64,000 bases of DNA from Flavobacteriales bacterium UBA6051 (lineage in GTDB: Bacteria > Bacteroidota > Bacteroidia > Flavobacteriales_D > Crocinitomicaceae). The notes beneath the pieces are model-generated. The model was not told where the DNA came from, made no database searches, and saw nothing but the letters and a program-made list of their open reading frames with translations. The position numbers and the translations under genes are program-made. Location of the stretch: assembly GCA_002427735.1 (NCBI GenBank), contig DIYP01000006.1, forward strand, positions 1 through 64,000, written 5' to 3'. Position 1 is the first letter of the stretch. Each line of letters opens with the position of its first letter. Shown here in pieces: positions 34,501 through 43,190 of this stretch.

Positions 34501-35897
34501 GCGAACTTTTAGAGTTTGAGATTATTCTCAACCAATCATCGCTGATCAAGGAGGTCCTAAATCTGTTCGAACACAAAAACGCTAGCGAAGCAAGTCGTCG
34601 AGAGATTAATTCATGGGATAGAGAGTTTTATGAAATACCTGAGATGAATCAACTTAATCATCCATTAGCCTATTCAGTGGCTTGGAGATTATCCAGATTC
34701 CGAGATCCTCTTGGGGTGAATGATGTTAAAGAGTTACTTGAAAATGATGACCTTCAACTCGATCTTCTAAGAGAGAGATATGAGGGCTTTAAAAAACTTC
34801 ACGAAACCGAGAATTTTCCTGACGATCTGAGGAAAAAAGTTGAGGAATTTGTTCAGTCGTATGCGCGAGCATTTGAGTTCAGTAAAATAATCGTAAAAGT
34901 TAATGACCCATCAAGTTTTAACATTTCAAGAACCAGTCAGAATGCACTGAAATCGCTAACTACAATCTTGGATTTTTATGAGGATCAAAGCTTTACGATT
35001 CAACTTTCTCAACAATTCCTTTTAGATTGTTTAGAGTATTATCGCTTAATGACTTACGGTGAATCTGAACAAGGTTTTAAAGACTTAGCTAATTCAATAA
35101 AAGACAAATCTCTTTTGAGAAAACAAGTATGTGAAAATATCGAGAAGCACATCGCATCTGCGATTTGGAAAAAACATATCGAGTATGCCCTTGCAAACAA
35201 CTACACTGAGGTTTTTGGAGAAGTGAGAGAATACTTACTCCTAAACCCAGATATTTATCCTCAAGATGAGATTTTGAACCAGTACCTTGAATCCACTGAT
35301 GACAAATCAATTCTCACTGATCACTGCACGGATATGAGTACGAGAAGTGCATGGACCTGCTTAAAAAGGTTGTCTGACGAAGCACCGGTTTATTATCGCA
35401 GTTTCATATTGGAAAAGTTAAGTCCTGTGTTATCTAATCCTGAATCTCAGTATTGGGGAGAGGCGCTGAGTATGCTCTTTAAGCTAAATCACGAAGATGC
35501 CCTATTCATCTTTGTAGAGAATTTCCGAGGAGATCTTGTAAATACTCTACATACTAATGTTATCGCAGAGTATAATGCAATAAAATCAAATGACTATTCG
35601 CTAATTAAGAGGCTTTTTCATCTTGTTTATGATCTTGATGTTGAAGGTTTTGAATACCACGAGAACCGCACATTAATCAATGTGATAATAAACAATTTGT
35701 CAAAACAAGATGAGTCATTTATGAAAGTGAGGAAAACACTACAGGAGATCAGGGCTGATTTAAACCGAGCTACAGATGACGTGAAGTTCTTTTTTGTGAA
35801 CCTACTTCTTAATGACTCGGAAAAACGATATGTTGAAGCTAAATCCACACCTTTTTCATTTCAAATAGCATTAGATAAAGCAAGGAAAATTTGCTAA
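31542..35897 (+). CDS. Trypsin-like protease fused to NACHT NTPase with helical repeats
   Basis: The 1451-aa protein has three parts. Residues 1-215 are a trypsin-like serine protease with a visible triad: His39 (YCVTAAHCLYG), Asp80 (YDLYDVCVLKI) and Ser170 (LRGLSGSPVF). Residues about 280-530 are a NACHT-type NTPase with Walker A GNPGIGKT at 291-298, Walker B IFILDGIDEIADR and FLLSCRSS as a sensor. The remaining roughly 900 residues are helical repeats, as in NLR-like ligand sensors. The protein resembles antiphage STAND (Avs-like) proteins with a protease effector: binding a phage protein would trigger oligomerisation and proteolysis. There is no signal peptide, so it is cytoplasmic. It is translationally coupled to the MBL gene (ATGA). 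The 3' end is followed by a short non-coding gap. Confidence 0.9.
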   Translation: MKEENKYKVCGRLLFEGEHRGNGLLISLDNSFYCVTAAHCLYGDKFNEEPNLQQYSFQVNSHQFSIESAFDPKINYDLYDVCVLKIIPSKEIADQESFPQVQLNDDKLNSLDELVYRGVAPNKSESPSNRFVLFDELEEGSEYRFRCEIDKKHLESFDGITGSEWLRGLSGSPVFISNKDNTHSVGIIIEVPDDGESGKIVYAGLSPLRSYFNELFGSVKAADSFKHKSSIPEASREFFIGNISIPENYVPRYCKKDFDQVESYSMFELDDDQGERIIEVIKGERYTILVGNPGIGKTSELHNLAVALWDSTKENLVPIFRNLRDFTSNRSLLDYVSFDRFAEFKQPIFILDGIDEIADRNHFLSELNTLISGLDRDDVHFLLSCRSSIAKGIYNEIGKFKTYSLAPLSFGASLDLFNKTKDPDRTLDEKQSRTLYNIRAFLSNPSQLKLVVTEFNSSGIIQNNLSHLWGRYVSQRLRIDHKTKFKKFGFDRIQFRKDAKTVSIVNELSQKTVISDDALCEVVDDGSNYDNFIQAGLIDSDREQENWFFEHRSIQEYFFAEALSKLTFKDIIRLVRIEGTTYAHPSLHNVITFLLNFDLESQLFSDLRDWMLEGSVELLINSDSNLITDQLRTEVFQNYFRQQCVEDTLWINTRTSVMDHDFARFGNSRENFNFLLAFIADSSSHFRTRKSATDLISEMDLFEREKLLKVYNSLLRSNATSLDEKANLISSLKNFELHRTSEGIISSLIEIFQGESHAAVNSAILRMIFDVEKPDSYFDFLIREYKYFHEIEKREIEDNTARFGQFYFDSIILKLELSEHFLQFISYSGKLTRNHVKDSFSKILERVTWFAERNNNFVEDLCSQFLEVGGKDFFLHRDDVFTSVINATKKQTKAFKYIFNNVEFGESKWLLARIADKKSLAFIIGELKRNNVETDHLQGFRNILNSYGKYELAKEWEIEAVKLGHEFTFDIRPKSYFDTKLKEGISRELLEFEIILNQSSLIKEVLNLFEHKNASEASRREINSWDREFYEIPEMNQLNHPLAYSVAWRLSRFRDPLGVNDVKELLENDDLQLDLLRERYEGFKKLHETENFPDDLRKKVEEFVQSYARAFEFSKIIVKVNDPSSFNISRTSQNALKSLTTILDFYEDQSFTIQLSQQFLLDCLEYYRLMTYGESEQGFKDLANSIKDKSLLRKQVCENIEKHIASAIWKKHIEYALANNYTEVFGEVREYLLLNPDIYPQDEILNQYLESTDDKSILTDHCTDMSTRSAWTCLKRLSDEAPVYYRSFILEKLSPVLSNPESQYWGEALSMLFKLNHEDALFIFVENFRGDLVNTLHTNVIAEYNAIKSNDYSLIKRLFHLVYDLDVEGFEYHENRTLINVIINNLSKQDESFMKVRKTLQEIRADLNRATDDVKFFFVNLLLNDSEKRYVEAKSTPFSFQIALDKARKIC

Positions 35898-35948
35898 CGT
35901 ATTGTCTACTTTATTTAAGCTAATAATTGTTGCAGTCTTCACCTTCTC

Positions 35949-35969
35949 GTGGTCTTGGGGTGCGACCAC
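35949..35969. other. Small hairpin after defence operon
   Basis: Arms GTGGTC and GACCAC with a 9-base loop lie 52 bases past the trypsin-NACHT stop. There is no T-run. It may stabilise the transcript end or terminate weakly between the convergent XRE gene and the operon. Confidence 0.35.
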
Positions 35970-35996
35970 ATCATTTAGCATAATGAGGTTGCAGGT

Positions 35997-36338
35997 TCAC
36001 CCCTCCAACTCCTTCTCCTTCAAGAAAGCATTAATCATCTGCTCAATAGCCTGTTTCTTCATCGGGTGAAGCTCTTCAATCATAGACAATTTCTCACCAA
36101 GCCCAATGTGACCAACATCATAGGGGCGTATCATCTCAAAAGGTTCAATTCCTAGCGCAAGCGCTATTTTTTCCATCAGTTCAAGCCCAATGCGCTTCTT
36201 CCCATTTTCAATGTTTGAAATATGCGAAGCATCAATTCCTGAGTGACGCGCCAGATCTGATTTTTTCCATCCCTTAGCTTCTCTATACCGCTTCATATTC
36301 TGAGCAAGTATCTCATGTGCTGTATTGTCTATTTGCAT
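35997..36338 (-). CDS. XRE-family transcriptional regulator
   Basis: The 113-aa protein has a Cro/CI helix-turn-helix at residues 12-67 (NMKRYREAKGWKKSDLARHS; GIDASHISNIENGKKRIGLE; ALALGIEPFEMIRP). A helical tail follows (LGEKLSMIEELHPMKKQAIE) that may dimerise. It is convergent with the defence operon and divergent from the integrase operon, across a 139-bp AT-rich gap. Likely targets are its own promoter and the integrase promoter. Regulation of the neighbouring defence genes is possible but not shown. Confidence 0.9.
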   Translation of the reverse strand: MQIDNTAHEILAQNMKRYREAKGWKKSDLARHSGIDASHISNIENGKKRIGLELMEKIALALGIEPFEMIRPYDVGHIGLGEKLSMIEELHPMKKQAIEQMINAFLKEKELEG

Positions 36339-36477
36339 ATTTTAACTTATTTCTGTGTCCAATTTACATAAAAAACTTGGAAACCGACAACTAAATATGT
36401 ATTTTAGACATGAAAATTACTTTTATTGTGTTTTTAATGCATTTTTTTCATTCGATAGTTAATTCTTTTGATTAGTT

Positions 36478-36834
36478 ATGGGAATATCCAACATAAGAGA
36501 AGACTCATACATCGTACTCGCCAAGCTACAAAGTATTTTGGGGTATAAGGATATGAGATCTGTTATGGCATGGTGCAATGCCAATGGAGTCTGCGTTATC
36601 GTTCAGGGAAAGCAAAAACTGGTGAATCGATACGAGTTTCTTCTGTCGTTCTATAAACCCTTTATCAATCATCTACGAGCAAAGCACACGAACTGGAAAG
36701 AAATGGCTCTCCATTACATTGAAGGAAATATGGACACACTTCTTTCCCATGTATTTAGAGACCATGTAGCGAAGCAACAACGAAAGCGAAAAGGGGAGGT
36801 GACTGAGTTTTTACAAATGCTAGAAGACTTATGA
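36478..36834 (+). CDS. Small protein preceding integrase, possible recombination accessory factor
   Basis: The 118-aa protein has an N-terminal helical segment resembling a MerR/excisionase-type DNA-binding helix pair (VLAKLQSILGYKDMRSVMAW; CNANGVCVIVQGKQKLVNRY) and a helical C-terminus ending in basic AKQQRKRKGE. Its stop overlaps the integrase ATG by four bases, so the two are co-translated. Accessory directionality factors are often encoded beside integrases, so that role is inferred. No exact family is recognised. Confidence 0.6.
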   Translation: MGISNIREDSYIVLAKLQSILGYKDMRSVMAWCNANGVCVIVQGKQKLVNRYEFLLSFYKPFINHLRAKHTNWKEMALHYIEGNMDTLLSHVFRDHVAKQQRKRKGEVTEFLQMLEDL

Positions 36835-38138
36835 AATCAATCATATATAGCAAGAAAGACAGAGTAAAAGGAATCTATGCTTATTGTCAGAAGTGTAAGA
36901 CAACTGTGGGGGCAGGAAAGTGTCAGCTAACCAAGAAACGACTCAGTTCTTGTGAGTATCCTGAATTTCATACCTTCCGAGCTTCAGTGGTTGTTCCTCA
37001 TACTGAAGGTAGAAAACGAAAGAAACGCATCCTAAATACGACGGATTTACAGGAGGCAATTACATTGAAATTTGAATTTGAACAGGAACTTGAATCATCC
37101 TTTTATCAACTTATTCCAGAAACTCATACAAAAGAAACAAAGCTTATCTATCTCATCGAGTGCATGGATAGTTTTATTCGCTATTTGAACAATGAAGGGG
37201 TTGAAGAACACAAGAAAAAAGAACGTAGCGACAAACATATCGATGATGTGAAGCGGTATTTCAAATACTTCTGCTTATGTCTCAAGTCACATGAAATTGA
37301 CCATACTATTTTCCACATAGATAAAGTAGATGACAAAATAGTCGGATTGCTTCATGATTACTTATTGAACGATCTTAATTATCAAAACAAGACCTACAAC
37401 AAAGTCATGGCGCAATACCGTCAGTTCTTCGCATGGCTTATGGAAGAGAAAGGTTATGAAATCAAGAATCCCTTTGTTGGAGTAGTTAGACGAAAAGAGC
37501 GAAAGGACAACCTTGTCATTTCAAAAAAGGAACTTGAAAGTCTTCTTAATGTCATAACCAAGGAAAACAGTGTTGGTGTTTCGCCGTCTGGGTATCGAAG
37601 AAATTTCTATCGAGACTGGATATCGACTGCCATGTTGATTGCTCTTGAAACTGGACTGAGAAGGGAAGAATTCATGACCCTTAAATTCTCGGATATCGAA
37701 TTCGATGATAAAGGAAATCCATTCTGTATGCGGATTGACAACTACAAAGTGAACCGCGCAAAAGGTATTACAAAAGAAGAGGACATGTACGAGAAGACCA
37801 TTCCTGTAACTAAAGGGTTGCGGAAAATACTCAATGAACTCGGAATAAAGGAATATCAGGGAACTGACCGTTACCTCATTGCGCCGGATGAAAAGGCAAA
37901 GAGAGATTCTTTAGGTGAACTCCTTTCAAAAGCCTTTACGCATTTCTGGAAGCTGACAGGAAGCAAGCGAGATATTCGATTAAAGCACCTTCGAAAAACC
38001 TATCTCACTGCATTGGTAAACTATTTCGGTGACAAAGCAACCATTATCAGTGATCATTCGGATATTGATGTACTCAAGAAGCATTATACGAATACGGAAG
38101 TTATTATGAAAGCAAATCAGGGGTTTAGAGTTTTTTAA
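36831..38138 (+). CDS. Tyrosine integrase with Cys-rich N-terminus, tRNA-linked
   Basis: The 435-aa recombinase has an N-terminal possible zinc-binding segment (Cys19, Cys22, Cys31, Cys41, His47) followed by basic GRKRKKR. A SAM-like core-binding domain lies at about 105-215. The catalytic domain shows Arg277 (ETGLRREEF), KHLRKT with Arg388, His409 (SDHSD) and Tyr419 (KHYTN). The first box histidine position is Lys385, a variant common in Bacteroidota integrases. The gene stops 100 bp from the 3' end of tRNA-fMet, with paired direct repeats between, the classic arrangement for a tRNA-integrating island lying to the left. Confidence 0.9.
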   Translation: MKSIIYSKKDRVKGIYAYCQKCKTTVGAGKCQLTKKRLSSCEYPEFHTFRASVVVPHTEGRKRKKRILNTTDLQEAITLKFEFEQELESSFYQLIPETHTKETKLIYLIECMDSFIRYLNNEGVEEHKKKERSDKHIDDVKRYFKYFCLCLKSHEIDHTIFHIDKVDDKIVGLLHDYLLNDLNYQNKTYNKVMAQYRQFFAWLMEEKGYEIKNPFVGVVRRKERKDNLVISKKELESLLNVITKENSVGVSPSGYRRNFYRDWISTAMLIALETGLRREEFMTLKFSDIEFDDKGNPFCMRIDNYKVNRAKGITKEEDMYEKTIPVTKGLRKILNELGIKEYQGTDRYLIAPDEKAKRDSLGELLSKAFTHFWKLTGSKRDIRLKHLRKTYLTALVNYFGDKATIISDHSDIDVLKKHYTNTEVIMKANQGFRVF

Positions 38139-38155
38139 GCCCTAAAACAAAAAAA

Positions 38156-38179
38156 TGTAACACCAATTTGTAACACCAA
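38156..38179. repeat. Paired 11-bp direct repeats next to integrase
   Basis: TGTAACACCAA occurs at 38156-38166 and again at 38169-38179 with a 2-base spacer, just after the integrase stop and before the tRNA. Such tandem repeats are typical arm-type binding sites at one end of an integrated element. Confidence 0.55.
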
Positions 38180-38183
38180 AGCA

Positions 38184-38213
38184 AAAAAGACTTCCATTTC
38201 TGGAAGTCTTTTT
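38184..38213. terminator. Perfect 12-bp bidirectional terminator
   Basis: Arms AAAAAGACTTCC and GGAAGTCTTTTT with a 6-base loop lie between the integrase stop and the 3' end of the convergent tRNA gene. It fits termination in both directions. Confidence 0.8.
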
Positions 38214-38238
38214 CTCTGAAACCTACTGTTTCCGGTAG

Positions 38239-38311
<73 letters not shown>

Positions 38312-38461
38312 ATGTATTCTAATCGGTTGATCAAATGATCTTTTTGATTAGCGGCTACAAATATACACAGTCTTCTTGGATTAACAAGCATTCAAAGCAC
38401 TTTTTGGGGATAAAACTTGTTACTTTTGTGGAAATCAATGATTCCAGAAGAAAGAAGAGAT

Positions 38462-39256
38462 ATGAAAAGAATTGCCTTTTTTACAGTAGCCGTTTCAATG
38501 ACCATGTTTGGCTTCACAAGCTGCGGTGAAGCGGAGCCAGTTGTGGCAGAGGATGATACGCCAGAAGTATATGTGCCCAATGAAGACGAGATAGCCTTTG
38601 ATGAGTACATTGCTGGAATCGAAGCAAATGATTCGCTTGCAGCTGGGAACAGTCTTTACTATTCTAAGGGAAATGGGCAGTCTACCGAAGTAGAGTTCTT
38701 CGTCAATGACAAGAATGAAATGGTAAAAATGGTAGAATACTATACACAAGAGAGTATGACCATTGCTAAAAACGTTTTCTACTTCAAGGATAACCGCAAG
38801 TTTGCAAGCATGGAGTTGTTTGAAACGGGAGAGGGCGAGGAAATGCACTTTGTTGAACGTGTTTCTTATTATGGGGAGAATGAAGAGCCAATCATTACAA
38901 AGCAGAAAACAGCGATCTACGAACAAGACTTGGATGTAGAGTCATACGAGTTAGTTGATAAGCACGACTGCGACATGAAACATGCATTGGAAATACTGAA
39001 TCAGGAAGGAGAATTCAACACTACCTTTCAAGGGTTTGTGAAGGAAGGAGCCTTTTTGTACCTAATTGTTGGCGGCAATGACCCGGAGGCATTCTCTTCC
39101 TCGTTGGTTGTTCAATACGTGGACCAAACCATCAAAAAACTACAGGAAAATGAAACTGCGATGATTGGTGTCCCATTGACTATCAATTTTGAAACGGTTG
39201 AAGATGCAGGGGAAGGTTTTGAGTACCAAATACTGTTGTCGGCAGTTGTCCGCTAG
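38462..39256 (+). CDS. Lipoprotein of unknown function, 264 aa
   Basis: The start was chosen at ATG 38462, preceded by AGAAGAG. It gives signal MKRIAFFTVAVSMTMFGFTS and lipobox Cys21. Longer frames add an implausible leader. The mature part is acidic and repetitive in beta-strand pattern (NGQSTEVEFFVNDKNEMVKM; YTQESMTIAKNVFYFKDNRK), similar to MORN/antitoxin-like repeats, but no family is certain. It is the first backbone gene right of the tRNA. Confidence 0.75.
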   Translation: MKRIAFFTVAVSMTMFGFTSCGEAEPVVAEDDTPEVYVPNEDEIAFDEYIAGIEANDSLAAGNSLYYSKGNGQSTEVEFFVNDKNEMVKMVEYYTQESMTIAKNVFYFKDNRKFASMELFETGEGEEMHFVERVSYYGENEEPIITKQKTAIYEQDLDVESYELVDKHDCDMKHALEILNQEGEFNTTFQGFVKEGAFLYLIVGGNDPEAFSSSLVVQYVDQTIKKLQENETAMIGVPLTINFETVEDAGEGFEYQILLSAVVR

Positions 39257-39377
39257 TAAATAATTGTGCTAAAATTGACCTGCGCCCCCTCATCCCATAT
39301 AAAAACCTTTAAACACTTTAGGTGTAAGGAGAGAGAACCTTTCGCGTATACTTGTATTGAATAAAACTTTAGCATCA

Positions 39378-42173
39378 ATGAATAATTTCATGAAGTTTTC
39401 CCTGGTGATGTTTGCTTTTTTGCTCAGCGTAAGCGCTTTTGGACAAGAAATGAAAGTCACAGGAACGGTTTATGACTCTACAGGAGTAAAACCACTTAAG
39501 AATGCCATGGTCATGGGAGTTCGTATGAAGGATTCGCTACTCCTTGGTTTTGCAAGAACCGGGCAAGATGGAACGTTTGAATTAAGCGGCTTTGAAGTCG
39601 ATACCTTCTCGCTGATCATTGATCATCCTGACATGGATGACAAGACATATTACATGTTCGGGCATGCGGAAAATTATGAAATCAATATTCCGAAAGTCAA
39701 GTTACTCGGCAAGTCGCAGGAAATTGAAGAAGTGGTGATCTATGCGAATAGAGAACCTATTTTTTATCGTGGAGATACGTTGGTTTATGTAGCTGATTCA
39801 TTCAACGTTGCAGAAGGAGCCGTGGTAGAAGATCTTCTGAAGAAACTTCCAGGAATCAAGGTAGATAAGGATGGTAAAATAACTTCTCAGGGGCAGGAAA
39901 TTAGTCAGGTTTTGGTAGACGGAGATGAGTTTTTCGGAACGGATCCGACCATAGCCACGAAGAACCTTGGTGCAGATGGAATTGAGCAGGTGCAGGTTTA
40001 TGAAAAGGAGAATGATGAAGGAATTGGGGGAGACGACGAGAAAATTCAAGTATTGGATTTAAAGCTCAAGGATGACGCGAAGAAAGGATACTTTGGGCGT
40101 ATTTCAGGAGCCAGTGATTTTGCGGTTACAAATTCAATTAATGGAAATCCATACGATTTTGGAACAGCATTTTATGAAGGAGAACTGCTCTTGAATCGTT
40201 TTAATGGAGCGCAAAAAATTTCAGTATTTGCTTTAGGTTCTAATACACCACGCTCAAGTTTTGGCTGGGGTGATATGAATAAATTTGGCCTTGAAAATGA
40301 AGATACGGGTGGTAATAGATGGGACCCAAATGCACGAGCGAATACGAATGGTGTTCCTCAAACATTGAAGGCGGGAATTTACTTCAGCGATAAATGGGGG
40401 AAGAAAAACCGGACAAAATTTGGCTTCAACTACTCCTATTATAATGATCGACTAGACGCGACATCAGCAAGTGAATCTCAGTATTTCTTAACAGATACAA
40501 CTTACTTCACGGATGATTCCATTCGCAACTATACCGCAAATGAGTCGCATCGTTTCAATTTGAATTTTGAAACGAGATTGGATTCGTTGACTACATTGCA
40601 AATAAAGCCTTCGGTTACTTTAGATCGCGGTACAACGGAAAATGCGGAGATTTCAGATTTCTTCCAGACGGATGGTACGCAAACCTTAGGTACGGCCATT
40701 CGTAATGAAGATAAGTCAACTGGGTATACGGTCGGAGGATTTGCTCGCGTGAACCGAAAGTTCATGAAGAAAAAGCGTGAGTTAGAGTTGCGTTATGACC
40801 TTTCGCTTGTGGACAATAGTACGGACGGTTTACTTGCTTCTCAGACGAATTATTACACTGGAACGCTTCAAGATACACTGTTGAATCAATCAAGAATCAA
40901 CGATAATTCGAATACGAATCACTACGGAACACTCACGTATATCGAACCAATTGCCAAGAAATTCAAGGTTGAATTAGAGTATTTATTCCAATATGGATTC
41001 AGCGAACAAGACCGAAGTACATTTGATTTCACGGATTCTGTATCGGGTTATACAACATTTAATTCTAGTCTATCGAATATTTTTGATAACACCAAGTATC
41101 AACACAGAGGTGGGGTTAGATTCCATTATGAATCAAGCAAGCACAATGCAAGCATTGGAGTGAAAGTGAGAAATATCGATATCGCCAATGTAAATCAAAT
41201 CACTGGTAATACGGTAAATCAGAATATCACCAATATTTTACCACAATTCAGATATCAATTCAAACCGAGCATGAGTAAGCGACTTACGATCAATTACCGT
41301 ACGAGCTCACAACAACCTTCTATCAATGATTTGGCACCTGTACAGGACAACCGAAACCCTAATAGATTGCAGATCGGTAATCCAGATCTTCAGCCAAACT
41401 ACATGCAAAGCCTGAATATCATGTTCAATACATGGCAAGCCTTGACTGGTCGTTATGTTTGGGCAGGAGCGAATGTGATGTATACTGATGATGCGTTCTC
41501 AACGGAGACAACGTTCGACGCCTTTGGTAGAACGAATACGAAGACGGTGAACGTAGATGGGAATGTATCGGCGTTTGTATACAGTGGTGCTGGTTTCCCA
41601 TTCCTAGGAAGAAAGATTGAGATTTCTCCGCGCTTCAATGGTTCGTATTTCCGAATTACTAACTATGTGGCGGGACAGGAAAACATAACGGATAATTTTG
41701 CAGTGACTCCTGGATTAAATGTGAATTTCAACTTATTGAGTGATTCGTTAGAAATCTTTTTGAATGGTAGCTATTCTTTCAATAATGCAATTAGTTCGCT
41801 GTCGAACGTATCTACACCGTTTACGATAGAAAACTATAGTCTTGGATTTAAGTGGCAACTTCCACTTGGCTTTACCATTGGATCAGATGGTAACTATACA
41901 CGCAATGCGCAGCCTGGAGGTGGATTCTACGATACAGAATTCTTCGTATTGAATGCAGAAGTAAGCAAGCGATTCCTGAAAACGCAAAACCTGGAGGTAG
42001 CAATCAAAGGAAACGATATTTTCAACCAGAATATCAACGCACGAAGAGAAGTGAATGGAAACATCATTACGGATTACCGAACGACAATTATTTCGCGGTA
42101 CTTCCTGTTGAAAGTGACATACAGATTTAATAACAGAGGAACGAAAGAAGAAGATGGTAAAGGCTGGTACTAA
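39378..42173 (+). CDS. Outer-membrane beta-barrel receptor (TonB-receptor-like)
   Basis: Starting at ATG 39378 the protein has 931 aa, with a signal peptide ending SAFGQ. A carboxypeptidase-regulatory-like beta domain follows (KVTGTVYDSTGVKPLKNAMV; about 25-110). A plug-like region comes next (VVEDLLKKLPGIKVDKDGKI; QVLVDGDEFFGTDPTIATKN), then a long barrel. It matches the Bacteroidota outer membrane beta-barrel family related to SusC/TonB receptors that often pair with GLPGLI proteins. The next gene encodes such a partner and overlaps by 20 bases. The substrate is unknown. Confidence 0.85.
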   Translation: MNNFMKFSLVMFAFLLSVSAFGQEMKVTGTVYDSTGVKPLKNAMVMGVRMKDSLLLGFARTGQDGTFELSGFEVDTFSLIIDHPDMDDKTYYMFGHAENYEINIPKVKLLGKSQEIEEVVIYANREPIFYRGDTLVYVADSFNVAEGAVVEDLLKKLPGIKVDKDGKITSQGQEISQVLVDGDEFFGTDPTIATKNLGADGIEQVQVYEKENDEGIGGDDEKIQVLDLKLKDDAKKGYFGRISGASDFAVTNSINGNPYDFGTAFYEGELLLNRFNGAQKISVFALGSNTPRSSFGWGDMNKFGLENEDTGGNRWDPNARANTNGVPQTLKAGIYFSDKWGKKNRTKFGFNYSYYNDRLDATSASESQYFLTDTTYFTDDSIRNYTANESHRFNLNFETRLDSLTTLQIKPSVTLDRGTTENAEISDFFQTDGTQTLGTAIRNEDKSTGYTVGGFARVNRKFMKKKRELELRYDLSLVDNSTDGLLASQTNYYTGTLQDTLLNQSRINDNSNTNHYGTLTYIEPIAKKFKVELEYLFQYGFSEQDRSTFDFTDSVSGYTTFNSSLSNIFDNTKYQHRGGVRFHYESSKHNASIGVKVRNIDIANVNQITGNTVNQNITNILPQFRYQFKPSMSKRLTINYRTSSQQPSINDLAPVQDNRNPNRLQIGNPDLQPNYMQSLNIMFNTWQALTGRYVWAGANVMYTDDAFSTETTFDAFGRTNTKTVNVDGNVSAFVYSGAGFPFLGRKIEISPRFNGSYFRITNYVAGQENITDNFAVTPGLNVNFNLLSDSLEIFLNGSYSFNNAISSLSNVSTPFTIENYSLGFKWQLPLGFTIGSDGNYTRNAQPGGGFYDTEFFVLNAEVSKRFLKTQNLEVAIKGNDIFNQNINARREVNGNIITDYRTTIISRYFLLKVTYRFNNRGTKEEDGKGWY

Positions 42174-42888
42174 ATTTATTGTAGTTGCACTGCTGACACT
42201 GGTATGCGCGACTTCTTATGGACAGATTACAAGTGGGAGAATCGTCTATGAACGAAAGACAAATCTTCACAAGTTATTCAAGGACAACCCGCGAGTTAAG
42301 AATTTTTTGAATGAGGATGTCAAATACAAAATAGAGCAGTTCGAACTATTCTTTAATGATTCAACGTCAGCATACCTGCCAATCGAGAGTGATGAGCCGG
42401 AGCAGGGCTTCATGAAATACCTGACTACGCATAACAAGATTTACCAGAATTGGGAAAAGCAAGAAAAGTTGGCGATTATGCAAAGTTGGGGGCAGGAAAT
42501 GTATATCAAAGATTCTATTCATGACCGCAAATGGAAAGTGACCGAAAGTAAGCGTAAGATCGCCGGTTACTTGTGCCGTAAGGCAATTTGGGAACAAAAC
42601 GATTCCACCCGGATTTATGCTTGGTTCAGTGTAGATGTAGTTCCTTCAGTTGGTCCGGAAGGATTCGCTGGATTGCCAGGGACAATTCTTGGTTTAGCGA
42701 CGGAAAAAGGAGAAATTATCTACTTCGCGAAAGAAGTAAAAGCCATGACGCCTCCGGAAAAAAAGATGGCCTATTCAACGAAAGGTAAGGATGTCTACAA
42801 CGAGAAAGAACTCAAGGCACTACTGCTTGAAAAAATGGGTAAGTGGGTGAAGGAAGAGGATCTGGACGGAATGTTTAGTTGGCTCTGA
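42154..42888 (+). CDS. GLPGLI family protein
   Basis: The 244-aa protein has a signal peptide (KFIVVALLTLVCATSYGQ) and the family-defining segment GPEGFAGLPGTILGLATEKG near residues 170-190. It is preceded by KRKIAGYLCRKAIWE, as usual in this Bacteroidota periplasmic family. Its ATG lies 20 bases inside the upstream receptor gene, so it is translated from the same message. GLPGLI proteins commonly sit beside barrel proteins, but their biochemical role is not established. Confidence 0.9.
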   Translation: MVKAGTKFIVVALLTLVCATSYGQITSGRIVYERKTNLHKLFKDNPRVKNFLNEDVKYKIEQFELFFNDSTSAYLPIESDEPEQGFMKYLTTHNKIYQNWEKQEKLAIMQSWGQEMYIKDSIHDRKWKVTESKRKIAGYLCRKAIWEQNDSTRIYAWFSVDVVPSVGPEGFAGLPGTILGLATEKGEIIYFAKEVKAMTPPEKKMAYSTKGKDVYNEKELKALLLEKMGKWVKEEDLDGMFSWL

Positions 42889-42894
42889 TGATCA

Positions 42895-43188
42895 TTAATG
42901 AATCTCTGTCACCTCAATAACGCCTTGCGTGAAGTGAGTGGCCTCGCAAGCTTGGTCTTCTATTAGACCAAAGCATTGTTCCAATACATCGTAGCTGACT
43001 TTGATTTTCGTTCCGGCAGAATAAGACGCTAGTTTTTCGTCATTACATACCTTGTAATCTAATCCTCCTTTGTCGCGTAAATAAATCGTGGAGCAGTCTT
43101 TGACAACCTCCATTTTATGAACGTCCTTGTTGCAACCTGCGGTCGCAAATAAAGCAATTGAACCAAATAGTACAAGGTATTTTTTCAT
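42895..43188 (-). CDS. Small lipoprotein, 97 aa
   Basis: The start at 43188 gives MKKYLVLFGSIALFATAGCN with lipobox Cys19. The mature part holds three further cysteines (VKDCSTIYLRDKGGLDYKVC; LEQCFGLIEDQACEATHF) and is probably a small disulfide-bonded beta protein. The longer frame overlapping nfu was rejected because its leader lacks signal character. It begins 2 bases after the Nfu stop, so the two are co-transcribed. The function is unknown. Confidence 0.75.
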   Translation of the reverse strand: MKKYLVLFGSIALFATAGCNKDVHKMEVVKDCSTIYLRDKGGLDYKVCNDEKLASYSAGTKIKVSYDVLEQCFGLIEDQACEATHFTQGVIEVTEIH

Positions 43189-43190
43189 AA

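Noticed and set aside
35970..36000. Sequence gcaggttcacccctcc resembling a tRNA 3' end (possible att copy)
   Set aside because: It does not match the tRNA-fMet 3' end, and no T-stem can be formed.
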